Source: Thozetella sp. PMI_491
Taxonomy: Eukaryota > Ascomycota > Sordariomycetes > Chaetosphaeriales > Chaetosphaeriaceae
Reading direction: 5' to 3'
Assembly: GCA_021432635.1 (NCBI GenBank)
Contig: MU270027.1
Coordinates: 372,001 to 436,000, forward strand
Length of the DNA: 64,000 bases
Part shown: one piece after another, positions 26,155-38,285 of the stretch
Layout: every line of letters begins with the position of its first letter
How positions within the stretch are numbered: position 1 is the first letter of the stretch
Made by a program: the position numbers and the translations under genes
The notes under the pieces: generated by a model
Seen by the model: the letters and a program-made list of their open reading frames with translations, nothing else
Told to the model about the DNA's origin: nothing
Databases searched by the model: none

Positions 26155-27993
26155 ATGGGTGTATTCGTCTCAGCTCCTACATGCCGCCAGAATTATGGGG
26201 TCGAGGTAAATTGCAGCTCCAGTCAAGACCCCGAAATATATGTCGGCGGTCTCGGAAAAAGAGAGTTTGAGGGTAACCCAGACATCGCCGGAGTTGGGTA
26301 TAGGCATCTCCAGCACCAACCCCCCACCCCCCCTTTCCAGGCTGGGAACTCGCTGATCAGCCCAGGATTGTTAGTTTTTTCCTCGCACTCACCTCCTTCG
26401 CGCTGGTCGTGAGCCTTTTAGACGTGATTTGGTACGCCATCAAGCTGTCTGGCATCAAGCCACGCTTCACCAAGAAGTATGCCTCGGCGCTGCGAGCAGC
26501 GCTCGTTCCTCGGGGTCGATATCCTGCTGACCGGCTTACCAAAAGAGAAAAAGCTCAGCGCAACAGATTCTACAGCCTTGCCGAGATCCTCGAATCCCTC
26601 GTGCTCAGCTGCAGCGACCAGCAGCTCTTCACCGGCGGTGCCTATGCTTTGGTGCTGCGATACTGGAAAGGGTGTAGCATCTCGACGTGCAAGTACTTGT
26701 CGTGTTTTGTTTGTTGCACATCGATTCATAATATCCTCTTGGGAGCAGCCAAAAATATGGGAACGCTTCTGGCATTAGTGTGCTCCCAAGACGTGACATC
26801 GCCGTCCAGAAGCACTCTTAAAATACCAATTGGTATCTAATAATCTCTTAGATCACTACAACATCGTGGCGAACATGCTGCTCCTTGCATGTGCTACCCA
26901 TCTCATGTCGGTGACTATCGTCCGCAACTACTGGAGGTATCCTCTCGTTGCTATACTTCGGGTCGCCCTCACAACGGCACTAGTTCTTGTGACTGGCCTC
27001 ACGCTGGTAAACCAGGGCGCGGCGCCCACTCCCAGCCCTCGATTCCCGACCGATGTGCCCAGCAACGATGACATGGAGGGCGCCGGGCTCCTAATGTTCC
27101 TGCCAGCCGCCTGCTTCCAAGATCTAACTTCAAACCTGACAGACACTCTGGGCAACACTTTCAGGGATGGAGAGCAGTTCCTCAACACAGTGGCCAATCG
27201 CCGGCCAGGGGTCCATGGCTGGGACTATTATATCGCCATTCTTCTCTGCTACGCGCTTTCGCTGCTCGCGGAGGCCGGACGGTATATCCGGCGCGGCCGC
27301 GACGGCCAGGGGTGGAGGGCAAACTTCGTTAAGCGTGTGAGGCTGAGCTGTGCCTACGTGCTACGATTCCCCCGGCTCCTGAGAAGTGGGTATCTATTTT
27401 GCTTGCTAGTTGGACTGGGAACTAGCGGATAGGTTGTCGTAGAAGCGGGCACGTACATTTTCCAACTCCGGAGATGGGTGGCCGCGAGCGAGTGGGTGCG
27501 GCTAGAAGGCAACCGCAACCCTGAGGATGACCCGACGACCTTCGGTCAACTCGTGCCCATCCTCCTATGCTTCTTGACAGTGTTCAGTTTCCTGCAGATG
27601 TTGCATGGTGAGTCTTCTCATACGGCCCTTCTCCACCCGCGCGCTAGAAACCCACCTTGGTCAGAAAAAGCGCTGCGTGCCGCGGAGAGTAGATATGATG
27701 GAGTCTCGACTATCGTCCAATTCAAGAGCCCGCCGTCCGAAGACGGCATTGACAGCGGCTGCTCCGACAAGAAAGGCGGTGCCGTGACAGCCGTAGTGTC
27801 GATCCTCCCTACTCCCCGCAGATTGGAGGACCAGATCTGGCTCTCGGAGAGCCAGGAGCCACCGCGTCTCTCGCCGCCGAATAGCTTGCCGCCGTCCTCT
27901 TCCACGCTAGCAAGGAGGGATACTGCCGTACACGGAGTTTGGAACAACACGCCGGGCTCTCATCTGTTCATCCAAGGGCCGGTCCAACAGTAG
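26155..27993 (+). CDS. Multi-pass fungal membrane protein of unknown function
   Basis: Five exons: 26155-26297, 26366-26688, 26852-27385, 27443-27607, 27665-27993, giving 497 residues. The N-terminus is short and extracellular-like (MGVFVSAPTCRQNYGVEV). Hydrophobic segments follow: IVSFFLALTSFALVVSLLDV, one near SDQQLFTGGAYALVLRYW, NIVANMLLLACATHLMSV, a pair around YPLVAILRVALTTALVLV, one at YYIAILLCYALSLLAE and a last one at LVPILLCFLTVFSFL. SDQQL...YWKGCSIS is, from memory, a block shared by a large uncharacterised family of ascomycete integral membrane proteins. Intron 2 needs a GC donor (GCAAGT at 26689) to keep the family reading STYHYNIV. Intron 4 (57 bp) is a multiple of three and free of stops, so retention would also give a protein. 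The C-terminus is polar and probably disordered. Confidence 0.78.
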
Positions 27994-29001
27994 CCTAGGA
28001 CACCACCGTCCCTTGGATTCGCTGTCTCACGGGCGAATCCTCACGCATATCATCCATCAGTTTCCTGTTGCTTGGCCACCTCGGCTCCGAACTGCAGAGA
28101 ACTACTCCTGGGCCTAGGGAGCCCGAAGCGAGGAGCATTCGGGACTCAACGTTACGGCGAGCTAGCCGCTTGTAAGCAACACACCAGACACTTCCCCTGT
28201 AGGGACAGACGAAGCACAACTAAGAACGACCGCGCCGACAGACTACGTATACTTGGGCGTGTTGATATGCGAAGCCCAGTGGTCCACCAGCAAGTTTAAG
28301 GCAAGCTTGATGCAATTTCTTAGCTAGCATCCTCCTCGAGCGCTTCCCTAGCGTCAGCGAACGAAGAAGGGCATATCATGGCAGCTGGCCATGATACCCA
28401 ATATGGTGGCATGTTCAACTCGGGAGGTTGTCAGTTTAACAAGGTCCTCGCGAGCATATATCTGCGTCTCTTAACATGGACAAGAAGCATAGTCAAAGGA
28501 GGGTTAAGAAGTTCGCCTGTCCGTCCCGGCTTGATGAGAGAACAGTTGCACAAGCTGAACGAGCCGGGAATCCGCAGAGGAATATGGGGCAGAGAAGCCA
28601 GCGGCCTTGGAAGGGGAGCTTATTGGGGAACCTGGAGGATAGGCGAAGGGAAGCGCCTCTGCTCTCAGGAAGTGGTAAAGCGAAACGCCCTCGGCGATGT
28701 TGCTGGACCCTCTAGTATCGCGTTGGAGGTCCACCCCGGTCTGGAAGCTATGACGGAGTGGCGGAGCCGACAGTCCGTGTTTCCTGAGCAAAGCTAAGGG
28801 GAGGAAATAGTAACAGTGGTTAGTGAACCCAACCAAGGAGTTGCCAGATTTAGTTGGTTACCGACAAAGAGCGGCCAGATAAGCAGACGGGACTAGAGGC
28901 AAGTCTTTGCGGCCGTCACGGCCCCCGCCAAGGGCGGGGCCGCCTGGAAGAAATTGTTAGTGCCCCACATCGCCTCTGGTTGTAGAGCGCACAAGAAGGA
29001 A

Positions 29002-29023
29002 GTAGGTACCGTGAGGTACCTAC
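29002..29023. repeat. GTAGGTACC / GGTACCTAC inverted repeat
   Basis: Nine-bp perfect arms flank the spacer GTGA. It belongs to the same word family as the palindromes at 9.3, 37.9 and 38.3 kb. Confidence 0.75.
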
Positions 29024-30129
29024 CTTGCTTGCCTCGTCGGTTTGTTTGACGTATCAGAAGCTTCCCTCGCTTATACGTAACCACAATGCACACGCACAGC
29101 ACAGTACGTACGGTGTGTCTCAGTGCTGCGTTCTCTAGCGTCCGGGAAAGCCTGCAAACGACAAGGGCTGGCACCGTATGGACGTTGGCAAGAAAGCATC
29201 TCGCCTACCCCGAGAGAAACCCGCCTATCCCAAGAAGAGCTCGCCTATCCCGAGGTAGCAACCAGCCCAGTCTGGCTCGGCTTTGCAAGGGCAGGTGAGC
29301 GGTGGCGACAGATCGGGGCTGCCACTGAGGAAGCTCCAGCGAAGCTCGCAGCGGCCATGTGCTGCCTTTCGCCCCGTCAACCGGCAAAGGACTGGGCGGG
29401 AGACAGGACACCATATAACGCCGTGTCACCAGCTTGTCTGCGCGTGCCTCTCTGCCCGGATGCTTTCGGATGGAGCCCACAATAAGCACGGCCCGGAGCT
29501 CAAAGGGCACCCCTCTCCCCTAGGCCAGCCCTTCGGCCCCGTGACCGAGCATGGAATTTCGGTAGCGCTCCCCACTTGGCCACGAGGACACAGGAGTCGC
29601 TGAGGTAGGCCACCCCGACGCTGGACCTGGCTGGGCTATGCAGCATCCCCATCGAGGAACCCCAGCCAGTCCCCGCCAGCCCCAAGGCCTCCCAACATAT
29701 GTCCCCAACCGGCTCTATAACCCTTAGCTTAGTTCCTGTAACTGTGAGCATACCGAGCACACCTGGGCCCAGCGGAAACCTGATGATTCCTTGCAAGCTC
29801 TTCCGTGTCAGTGGATCCCTACCGGCCCGGCCCCCGGAACAGCGATCAACCCCTCTAAAAGGTACAGTACCTACAAAACTTGAGTCACACCAAGGAAACA
29901 AGCCAAAAATAAAACAAAAACATAAAAAACAACAACAACCAAAGGCTAAGGTGCAAAGCCTGCCGGTTCCGTGCCCGAGAAACGATAGATGCACTGCCCA
30001 TCGCGCCATCACAATCCTCATCACGGGGCGCCGGCCATGTAGGAAGCAGGAGGAGACACAGTATTTCGGCACACTGTCCCCGTTTCATGCTCGGCATCGA
30101 ATCAGTTCGCCGCGTGGGCCCCCGGGTTC

Positions 30130-30215
30130 GTTTCCATTACCCCCAGATTACTTGATCGCGCAGCCGGCTTGCATACCGCGCCGAGTCTGCTGAGAAAGCT
30201 GGGGGTAATGGAAAC
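30130..30215. repeat. 17-bp perfect inverted repeat with 52-bp loop
   Basis: GTTTCCATTACCCCCAG at 30130-30146 is the exact reverse complement of the sequence at 30199-30215. Flanks and loop are not otherwise symmetrical. There is no target-site duplication that I can see. It could be a hairpin, a remnant of a small inverted-repeat element or a paired protein-binding site. Confidence 0.8.
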
Positions 30216-31065
30216 TCGCGGGCGGCGGAGATCGTCTTGGGCCTCTACGATCCCTCCCATATTACCCCATACCCTGGCTTGCCTGGGCGTTAAATTTCCT
30301 CACGAGCGTCCCGAGCACACCAATCGCGGTTGTGTGGTACTCTGTACATTGCCGCCAGGGGACGAACGCCGGCGCTGGGCCCGTGGCGCACCTATCGCAG
30401 GGCTGGGTGGATCCCCGGGCTCCCGGCTGGGTCGCGCACCGTCGTCTCCGATGGAGCGCTGTTACGTACTCAGGTGAGATTCAGGACCGTCACGGGACCG
30501 GTCTGGAGGGCGCTGGCTGGGCATGCCGGGGCCGCATCCCCTAGCAGACGGCTAAGAACATGGCCTTCCAAAACGTATACCGGGGCCAAGATGAAGAATT
30601 TGGAGCACGGAATGCCGAGGGGGGCATGATGGAATTAGGAAATTGAAGAGGCGGTAAGGAAAAGAGGACGAGGAAGCGGTGATTATGTGGGCTCGGGGTG
30701 GATGAGTGCAGCTCTACGTACAGTACAGTACATGGTACCTCACAGGCTCGACGCAGAAGAAACTGGACGATCATGGGAACGCAGTCTCGCGCGCCTGGGG
30801 CCGGAGCCCGAACGCTATAGTTCCCCTTCACCTGAGTCCGGCATCGTGAACTCCGACCCTTGACCTCTTGCTCCCCCTGGCCCCCTGTTGGGTTGTCAAA
30901 CTCGCCGCTTTCGTACGGAGACCGGGCCCTGGGTCTCGTGACCAGCAGGCAAGGAAGCTGAGGATTATGCACCACGCCTGAGGGTGAGTAAGAAGGTCCC
31001 TGGGTCTCACTGTACACTGTGCACGGGGTCTCTCACGATTCCACTCGCCTTCTCTGCCCTCCTTT

Positions 31066-31083
31066 CGCCGCCGCCGCCGCCGC
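31066..31083 (+). repeat. (CGC)6 microsatellite
   Basis: Six CGC units lie in intergenic DNA inside a pyrimidine-rich stretch. Confidence 0.8.
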
Positions 31084-32307
31084 CCCTCTCTTTCTCGCAT
31101 TCTTGAGCGTTGGGCCTCGACAAGTTGCCAGGGTAAGTTTCGGCTTGGGCTCGGCTCGAGTGATGTTTGGGTTCCGACTACAAACCGATATCCATGAAAA
31201 ATAAAACGACATCTAGCACGTTTGAGGCGCGTGCAGCTCCTGCCTCCAATGGTTCGCGACGGCGCCTACACTGGCGGTGACCCTCTGGCCGGCACAGTGC
31301 TCCGCTGCTGCATGGCTGTAGGGCGGGCAGGCGCTCTGTCATGCATTGCATCAGCTAGGGCGGGTTTGCGGTGTCCAAGAGCCCCGCGAGTCCAGCCCGC
31401 AAGTAGCCGTGCTAGTAGAGAGTCACGAGAACCAATCCGGTGAGATAGCTGTAGGGAGGGAGGGTCAGGGGCACATTCAGGTACGAGCGAGTGAGCGCGG
31501 GGCGGCCACTTACCCGATCTGGTTTAGAGGCTGTGCCCTCCGCCATCCCAATCAAGCATAATGGCATCACGACGCCGTTGCCCTCAAGGTTTTTCGGGTC
31601 ACGATTTGGCCTGAAAGCATCGTGAACTGACCGATGCCTCAATCGAGGCAATGGCGGAGCAGCACAGTGCCAGCCCAAAAAAAGACTGCCCCGTTTGTGT
31701 CCAAAGTACCTTTTTTTCTCTCTCCTCTCACGCCTTCCCTCGCCCGAGCTTCCCTGCCCCGGAAACAAGGTCCAGTTCTGGCCTCTGTGGCTGTCCTGCT
31801 TCACACTGTCATTGTTATAAAAACGTAGAGACGGCCCTCCGCTCTGGGGTTGCCTTCTCTGGCCTCAATTCATCCTTTCGAACCCAACAAGATCACCCCG
31901 TATCTTCCTCTCCTCGCCCTCTCTACCCCTCATCCTTGCCACCCCTCGTAAACCACACTGCTTCCTCGTGGAGCGTGTCATGATCTGCAATTGAGTCGCG
32001 GACCTGCAGTGCTTCTATTTTCAGCCACGGCACCTTATCTCTGTGGCCCACGAGCCTTGCCGCCCTGCCAACCCATCAGCTACTCCTAGCCGGGCTCGTA
32101 CGTCGACTCATACAATCAATCGAGGTATGTACAAGGGAAAAAAAAACAAAAAACAAGCACACCAGCCAACCACCTCAGCGGCCTCCCCTGTTTTTTTGCC
32201 CCTTTCCCCTGTGGCTGTGGTTTCTGCTACCTCTCTTGCCGGCGGCGCTGCAACGCCAGTGACGTTTTTGATCCGGCTTGCCGGCACTCTCCACACCCCC
32301 CCACACA

Positions 32308-32334
32308 CTCTGCACGCTCTGCACGCTCTGCACA
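32308..32334 (+). repeat. CTCTGCACG short tandem repeat
   Basis: Two exact 9-bp units and a third with one change at its last base lie in the presumed leader of the glutamate dehydrogenase gene. Confidence 0.7.
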
Positions 32335-33974
32335 CTCTCTGCGCTGAGAGATCCTGCCGCCCCCTTGGGAGCTGTCGGCCTCAATGCGACAAAGAAAAAA
32401 AAAATCCTTCCCAACGGTATCAGCATGAAAGCGGCTGGGGAGTGGCCGACGTGGCCGAAGCGGCCAGGCGTGCCCAGACCCAGGGCCAGTAGCTCGTTCG
32501 TCAGAATGGCCCAGTTCGGGCCCCCACAGCGAAGGGCCCGAACGGTTCGCTTGCTGCAATCGCGGCGTCGCAGTTCCAAGTCTCGGTTCTTTATCTCGAC
32601 CGTCTGTCTAGTGGCGCTTGGATTGTGTTCTGCGGCTGGGATACGGGGCGTCGCACCGCCCAGGTGAACACCCGCTCCCGGTCGCAAGCACAATAGGGTT
32701 TTCTGGAATCCATAGTTGGAAGCCTAGCCCCTGCTGCGCGTCCCCGGGGAGGCCACCCGAGGTCTTGACATCACCAGGGGCTGCCAAACACGAGGCATGC
32801 AAGCATGTTTTCGGCGACCCCTTGGTTCCTGGCCCTCCGCCCCCCCGTATTTGCACGTCTTCTTATCAACCTTTCGTCCCGTACACATCGGGTGGCCTTC
32901 TGACTGGGCAGTGGGAACTGCAGCTCTGTGACAACCCGAGAGCCTGTTTTTGGGTTGTCTTTGTGCAGCCCTCTGTATAAAGCATATCTTTGCCCAATTC
33001 TCCTCTATTTCGTCATTGCTCACCCTCGCGTCCCCTTTCCATCTGCCCTGCGTGTCTGACAGATATATCCAAGACATTTCCCCGTTCGTTATCGCCACTC
33101 TTTTTGTTGACCCTTCATCGTCATCAGATACACCCTGCCGTTGAAATTCCTCTGGGTTTCTCCTATCTGCTCTCTCCTGCCAGAATAGGCACAGACGGGG
33201 TCAGACCGCAACGTACGACCCATAACTTTTTCCTCCTTCTACGCCAGGTCTGCACATCGGATCCATGAGGCTAACTGGGCGGTCTGCTAGTCCAAGTACC
33301 GAGACGCCAGCGGCCAAAGCGAGCGTTATCAGCGCAATCGAGACGGATAATTGCGTCCCAAGGTACGCTCGGCTGTTTCTTACCGAACAGAGGGACGGTC
33401 CCTTATCAGAATGATTGGGCTCAAGTGAGCCCGAGCCTCGCTCTAGACGGAGCGGTGAGCAAGTTCCTGGGTGCTTCCTCGGATCTTACCATAGCACCCT
33501 CCCTTGACACACGGCCAATTGCCAACTGCACTTGGCCAACACCCCTATCTACCGCGTTATCAGTGATTCACATCACGCAAAGCCTATGGCCACCCTCCTT
33601 CGTGCCACAGGGCCGTTCCTGTTCCCGCATGGATCCGATACCGCTTAGTCGAGCCAGCCAAGCTCGCTCCTCCAAACGCGGTCAGGCGGCTCCTATTGCA
33701 CACCCCCAGGGGTTGGGTACCAGGACGCTCTCCATGTGTACTATCTCGTACCTCGAGGATGGGGCACACTGGTCGGCTCCACTGAGAGGTGGAAGGACTT
33801 CTCTCGACGGTGCAAGTGTACCTCGGGTGGCCGACATGCCCACGCTACATAACCTCCGCTCCCCTTCAGGGTTCGCCCCGTCCCGACCCTCTACATCCCC
33901 ATACTCTCCACACAATCACTGCTCTTTCTTAGTCCTGCCCACTCTTTCCCTCCCCGCCGCTCCTCTCTCTCGAC

Positions 33975-36900
33975 ATGGCCGAGCTGGGCCATCCCATCCC
34001 CCCGCGGGACTATACCCTGCGGAAGATGTCTTGGGGCTTGTCCATCCAGACGACTGACTTGGACAAATCCAGCTTCCCCGAATATATAGACCCTTTCGAC
34101 TCGTCAGACGAAACCATGACGAACTCACCAGTCCAGAGTCCAGCCAATAGGCTAGTGGACAAGCTGAGGGAAGACGGTCCTTCAAGACACCCCTCTCCCC
34201 AGCCAACCCATTTCAGCGTGCCCCTGGCCAAGATCAACGGCAATGGCCACAGGGTACTACGGTCCGCCACGGTGGGCTACGTTGCCCCCGAGTTCAAAGG
34301 GAGGGACGAGCAGATGCAGCAAGGTAATCGCCTCTGCGAACACCCCCGAATTTGGACTGCAGCTGACAAGAAACCACAGTCAAGCAGCTCATCAGCAAGC
34401 ATGGCTGGATACCTGAGGGCCTCGTTGAGCAGCAAATCTCGTGGTTCTACAATGAGCTGGGCATCGACGATGTCTACTTCCAGCTCGAGAACGTAGAGGT
34501 GATCGCCGACCACGTCACCTCCCTCTATGCCGCCAAAGTGGCGGCGAACTCCCGCATGGACCGAAGGGAAGAGATCAGGCTGGACATGGAGGCCTCGGAC
34601 CATGCCATCTACATCGACACGAGCGAGCCCGGCAAGGCCGGCATCGGCGGACCTCGCTATGAGAACCGGCTGGAGACTAAGTATCTTGACATCACCGACA
34701 CCTCCAAGCGCTTCCGTGTTGAGACCTTCCGGTCCCCCGGCGTCTTGGGCGATAGCCAGGCTGGCGCCAAGTCTTCTCTGCGCTGCTACTTCGTGTACCA
34801 GTGCCAGTTTGTGGACCCTCACGCCGACCCTAATGAGACCCGCCTCGAGGTCATCAGCGACCGGATGTTCCTCGCCAAGGCGACTAAGAACACCAAGGCT
34901 ATCTATCAGGACATCATCGAGCTGGCGGTCAGCAGGACTGGCCCGGTCATCGAGGTCTACGACATCGAGGACTCACGGGAGAAGCGACTCGTCGTTGCCT
35001 TCCGTTCCCGCACGGCCCGCGGCATGTTCAGCGCCCTCAGTGACCTCTACCACTACTATGGAGTGACGAGCTCGCGCAAATACCTCGAGCAGTTCTCCAA
35101 CGGCATCACCGTCATGAGTATTTACCTGCGGCCCGCCGCCAACCTCGACACCGCCAAGTACCCCCCCATCGAGGAGTCTATCCACCAGATCACCAAGGAG
35201 ACCTCGCTCCTTTACTGCCTCCCGCAGAACAAGCTCCACGGCCTCTTCACCTCGGGTGAGCTGAGCCTCCAGGAGGCCGTGTACGGCCACTGCGTGTGGG
35301 TGTACGTGCAACACTTCCTGAACCGCCTGGGCTCTGAATACACCTCGCTGGTCGCTGCCCTGGATCCCAAGAACACCACGCACGCCGAGATCCTGTCCAA
35401 GATGAAGAAGCGCCTGCGCACTGAGACCTTCACGCCCGACTACATCCTCGAGATTATCGCCTCGTACCCGGGCCTTGTGCGCGCCCTCTATGCCTCGTTC
35501 GCGAGCGTCCACCTCAATGTGGGCCAAGACTTCGAGAGGCACCTGATCGCGCCCACCCCGGCTGTCGAGGTTCTCTCGGACGCCCGCCTGAGGGAGAAGA
35601 TCACCAAGGACGTCTCCAACGAGCATGAAGAGATGGTCATGACAGCCTTCCGCGTCTTTAACAATGCCGTCCTCAAGACCAACTACTTCACGCCGACCAA
35701 GGTGGCGCTGAGCTTCCGCCTCAATCCTTCCTTCCTCCCCGAGATTGAGTACCCCAAGCGCCTGTACGGTATGTTCCTCGTCATCAGTTCCGAGTCGCGC
35801 GGCTTCCACCTGCGCTTCAAGGATATTGCACGCGGCGGCATCCGCATTGTTAAGTCGCGCAGCAAGGAGGCCTATTCGATCAACGCTCGTAACCTCTTTG
35901 ACGAGAACTATGGGTTGGCCAGCACTCAGCAGCGCAAGAACAAGGATATCCCTGAGGGTGGATCCAAGGGCGTCATCCTCCTAGATCCAAAGCAGCAGGA
36001 CCGGGCCCGTGAGGCTTTCGAGAAGTACATCGACAGCATCCTGGACCTCCTGCTTCCGGCGACGTCGCCGGGTATAAAGAACCCCATCGTCGACTTGTAC
36101 GGCAAGGAGGAGATCCTCTTCATGGGCCCTGACGAGAACACGGCCGATCTTGTGGACTGGGCCACCGAACACGCCCGCGCCCGCGGCGCGCCGTTCTGGA
36201 AGTCCTTCTTCACCGGCAAATCGCCCAAGCTGGGTGGCATTCCTCACGATTCCTACGGCATGACTACGCTGTCGGTGCGCGAGTATGTCAAGGGTATCTA
36301 CCGCAAGCTGAACCTCGACCCTTCGACCGTCCGCAAGATGCAGACCGGCGGCCCCGACGGCGATCTTGGCAGCAACGAGATCCTGCTCAGCAACGAGAAG
36401 TACACTTCGATCGTGGATGGCTCGGGCGTGCTCGTCGACCCCAACGGCATTGACAAGCTGGAGCTGCACCGCCTCGCTAAGAAGCGTGTCATGGTCTCCG
36501 AGTTCGACATGTCCAAGCTGTCCAAGGATGGCTACCGCGTGCTGTGCGAAGATACCGGTGTCACCTTGCCCACCGGTGAGATCATCAACAACGGCACCGC
36601 CTTCCGCAACACATACCATCTGCGGGACTCTGGCCTGACCGACATGTTCGTGCCGTGCGGTGGCCGGCCCGAGTCTATCGACCTCGTGTCTGTGAACCGC
36701 CTCATCAAGGACGGCAAGAGCACGATCCCCTACGTCGTCGAGGGTGCCAACCTCTTCATCACGCAGGAGGCCAAGCTCCGGCTCGAAGCCGCTGGCTGCA
36801 TCGTGTACAAGGACGCTAGCGCCAACAAGGGCGGCGTCACGTCGTCTTCGCTCGAAGTGCTTGCTTCGCTCAGCTTCGATGACGAGAACTTTGTGCGCCA

Positions 36901-37419
36901 CATGTGCGTCGATGCTAGAGGCCAGGCACCTCCGTTCTACCAGGCGTATGTCAAGGCGGTGCAGGAGAAGATCTGCGACAATGCCCGCCTCGAGTTCGAG
37001 GCCATCTGGCGCGAGCACGAGCAGACGGGTGTGCCGCGATCTATCCTGTCGGACAAGCTCAGCGTGGCCATTACCACGCTCGACGAGGAGCTGCAGCACT
37101 CAGAGCTGTGGGAGAAGGAGTCGATCCGCAAGGCTGTGCTGGCCGACGCCCTGCCCAACCTCCTGATCGAGAAGATCGGGTTGGACACCATCATCGAGCG
37201 CGTGCCGGACACGTATCTGCGTTCCATCTTCGGCAGCTATCTGGCTAGCCGATTCGTCTACGAGTTTGGTAGCTCGCCGAGCCAGTTCGCGTTTTACGAC
37301 TTGTAAGTCTTGGGTCCCCCCCCCTACTTCCCCACCCAGGGACGGAAGCAACAGCGATAGGAGCTAACCTCATGAACAGCATGTCGAAGAAGATGGCGCA
37401 GATTAAGGAGACGAAGTGA
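33975..37419 (+). CDS. GDH2: NAD-specific glutamate dehydrogenase
   Basis: Three exons: 33975-34323, 34380-37302, 37380-37419, giving 1,103 residues, the size of the large fungal NAD-GDH class. The reaction is oxidative deamination of glutamate to 2-oxoglutarate and ammonium with NAD. Family blocks visible are HFLNRLGSEY, the catalytic-domain stretch RFKDIARGGIRIVKSR, PEGGSKGVILLD, FMGPDENTADLVDWAT, KSPKLGGIPHDSYGMTT and GGRPESIDLVSVN with PYVVEGANLFIT in the NAD-binding part. The N-terminal 120 or so residues are a regulatory-type extension with low similarity expected; the ATG at 33975 directly follows a pyrimidine-rich leader, but MSWGLS 17 codons later is an alternative start. The last exon encodes only MSKKMAQIKETK after a split Phe codon. 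Family knowledge: the gene supports growth on glutamate as carbon source and is usually carbon-repressed. Confidence 0.95.
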
Positions 37420-37860
37420 TGTTGCGAACTAGATTTCCTTGTTTTTTCTTCTCTTTTTTGGGAGTACAAAAACGCAGAGTTCAGGCAGCATGGGTCCAAG
37501 GGGAGAGAAAACGGTGGAATCCAAAAAAAAAACAGACAGTGCCATCGTCGTCCTCGACTGTACAGGTACTCGTGATGGAAGAAGCATCGTAGGGGCGAAA
37601 TGAAGGTCAGGCAGGGCTAATCTAGAGGTATCAGCATCGATACACATCCGTAACATCTGCGCCGGGTTAGGGCGGCTACCTGACATTTATACAATGGCGT
37701 TGTTTGGTTTTTCGTTCGTCTTCATCGAGGACGAAAAAGGAAGGAATATATAGACTTGCCATGAGGAGCGGCTGTGGGTTGGTTTTATGACCGATGATCT
37801 TAGAGCGTTCGGCTATCACGAACCGGTAGCATAATAGACTTGGAGACTCGACCAAGAACA

Positions 37861-37890
37861 CAAATACTTCCGAAGCAAATACTTCCGAAG
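37861..37890. repeat. Perfect 15-bp tandem duplication
   Basis: CAAATACTTCCGAAG occurs twice in direct succession, in intergenic DNA about 440 bp past the dehydrogenase stop. Confidence 0.85.
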
Positions 37891-38285
37891 CAGACTATGG
37901 GTGATATGAGTAAGGATAAACATTGCCAGTGCTTACCTAGGTAGGCAGTATAGAAATCTGCCATAGACTAGAGGTCGAGGAAGTGGAGTGGATCAGAGTG
38001 TGGGTCTTAAACATTAAATGCAGCAGTATTCCGTAGAGGTATCCATAATCCATACGGCAAGTCTTCATAACGGGGTACATATTGACAAATGAATGTTGGG
38101 CTCAAAGCGCTGCGTGCAAGCTTGTCTGGCTTTGGGGTGCCCAGTCCAGGCCGCATTCAGGGGGCGGTGCCGTAGGCTTACCATAGGCTGGCTTGTTCCA
38201 TGTGACGGGGTAGGCTGATGTCATAGGACCTGCTGGGGCTCACGAGGCTGACGCTGCGGCGCACGGCTACCAAAAGCCTAAAGAG

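Larger units (their letters stand above)
27994..33974. other. Six-kilobase gene-poor stretch and leader of the NAD-GDH gene
   Basis: No convincing gene was found. Open frames such as 28378-28797 (+), 29500-30072 (-), 31412-31804 (-) and 33425-34057 (+) show no family features. The stretch contains a GGTACC inverted repeat at 29002-29023, an A-rich stretch with ACAACAACAA at about 29905-29940, a 17-bp inverted repeat at 30130-30215, six CGC units at 31066-31083, and three CTCTGCACG-like units at 32308-32334. From about 31690 to 33970 the plus strand is rich in pyrimidine tracts (CT/TC), as in fungal promoters and leaders. A GTATGT at about 32125 and several CAG acceptors downstream could belong to an intron in the 5' untranslated region of the dehydrogenase gene; this is inference. 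Confidence 0.5.

Noticed and set aside
28378-28797. Open frame of 139 codons in the gene-poor stretch
   Set aside because: It has an ATG but no family resemblance, no splice signals that extend it, and ordinary composition; not enough to call a gene.
29500-30072. Open frame of 190 codons on the minus strand
   Set aside because: Composition is irregular with Cys/Phe clusters opposite an A-rich stretch; no recognisable domain and no splice context.
33425-34057. Open frame of 210 codons ahead of GDH2
   Set aside because: It overlaps the GDH2 start in another frame and its Ser/Pro content reflects the pyrimidine-rich leader.
35981-37099. Antisense open frame of 372 codons inside GDH2
   Set aside because: It lies wholly opposite a strongly conserved dehydrogenase exon and is explained by GC-rich codon bias leaving few stops on the other strand.
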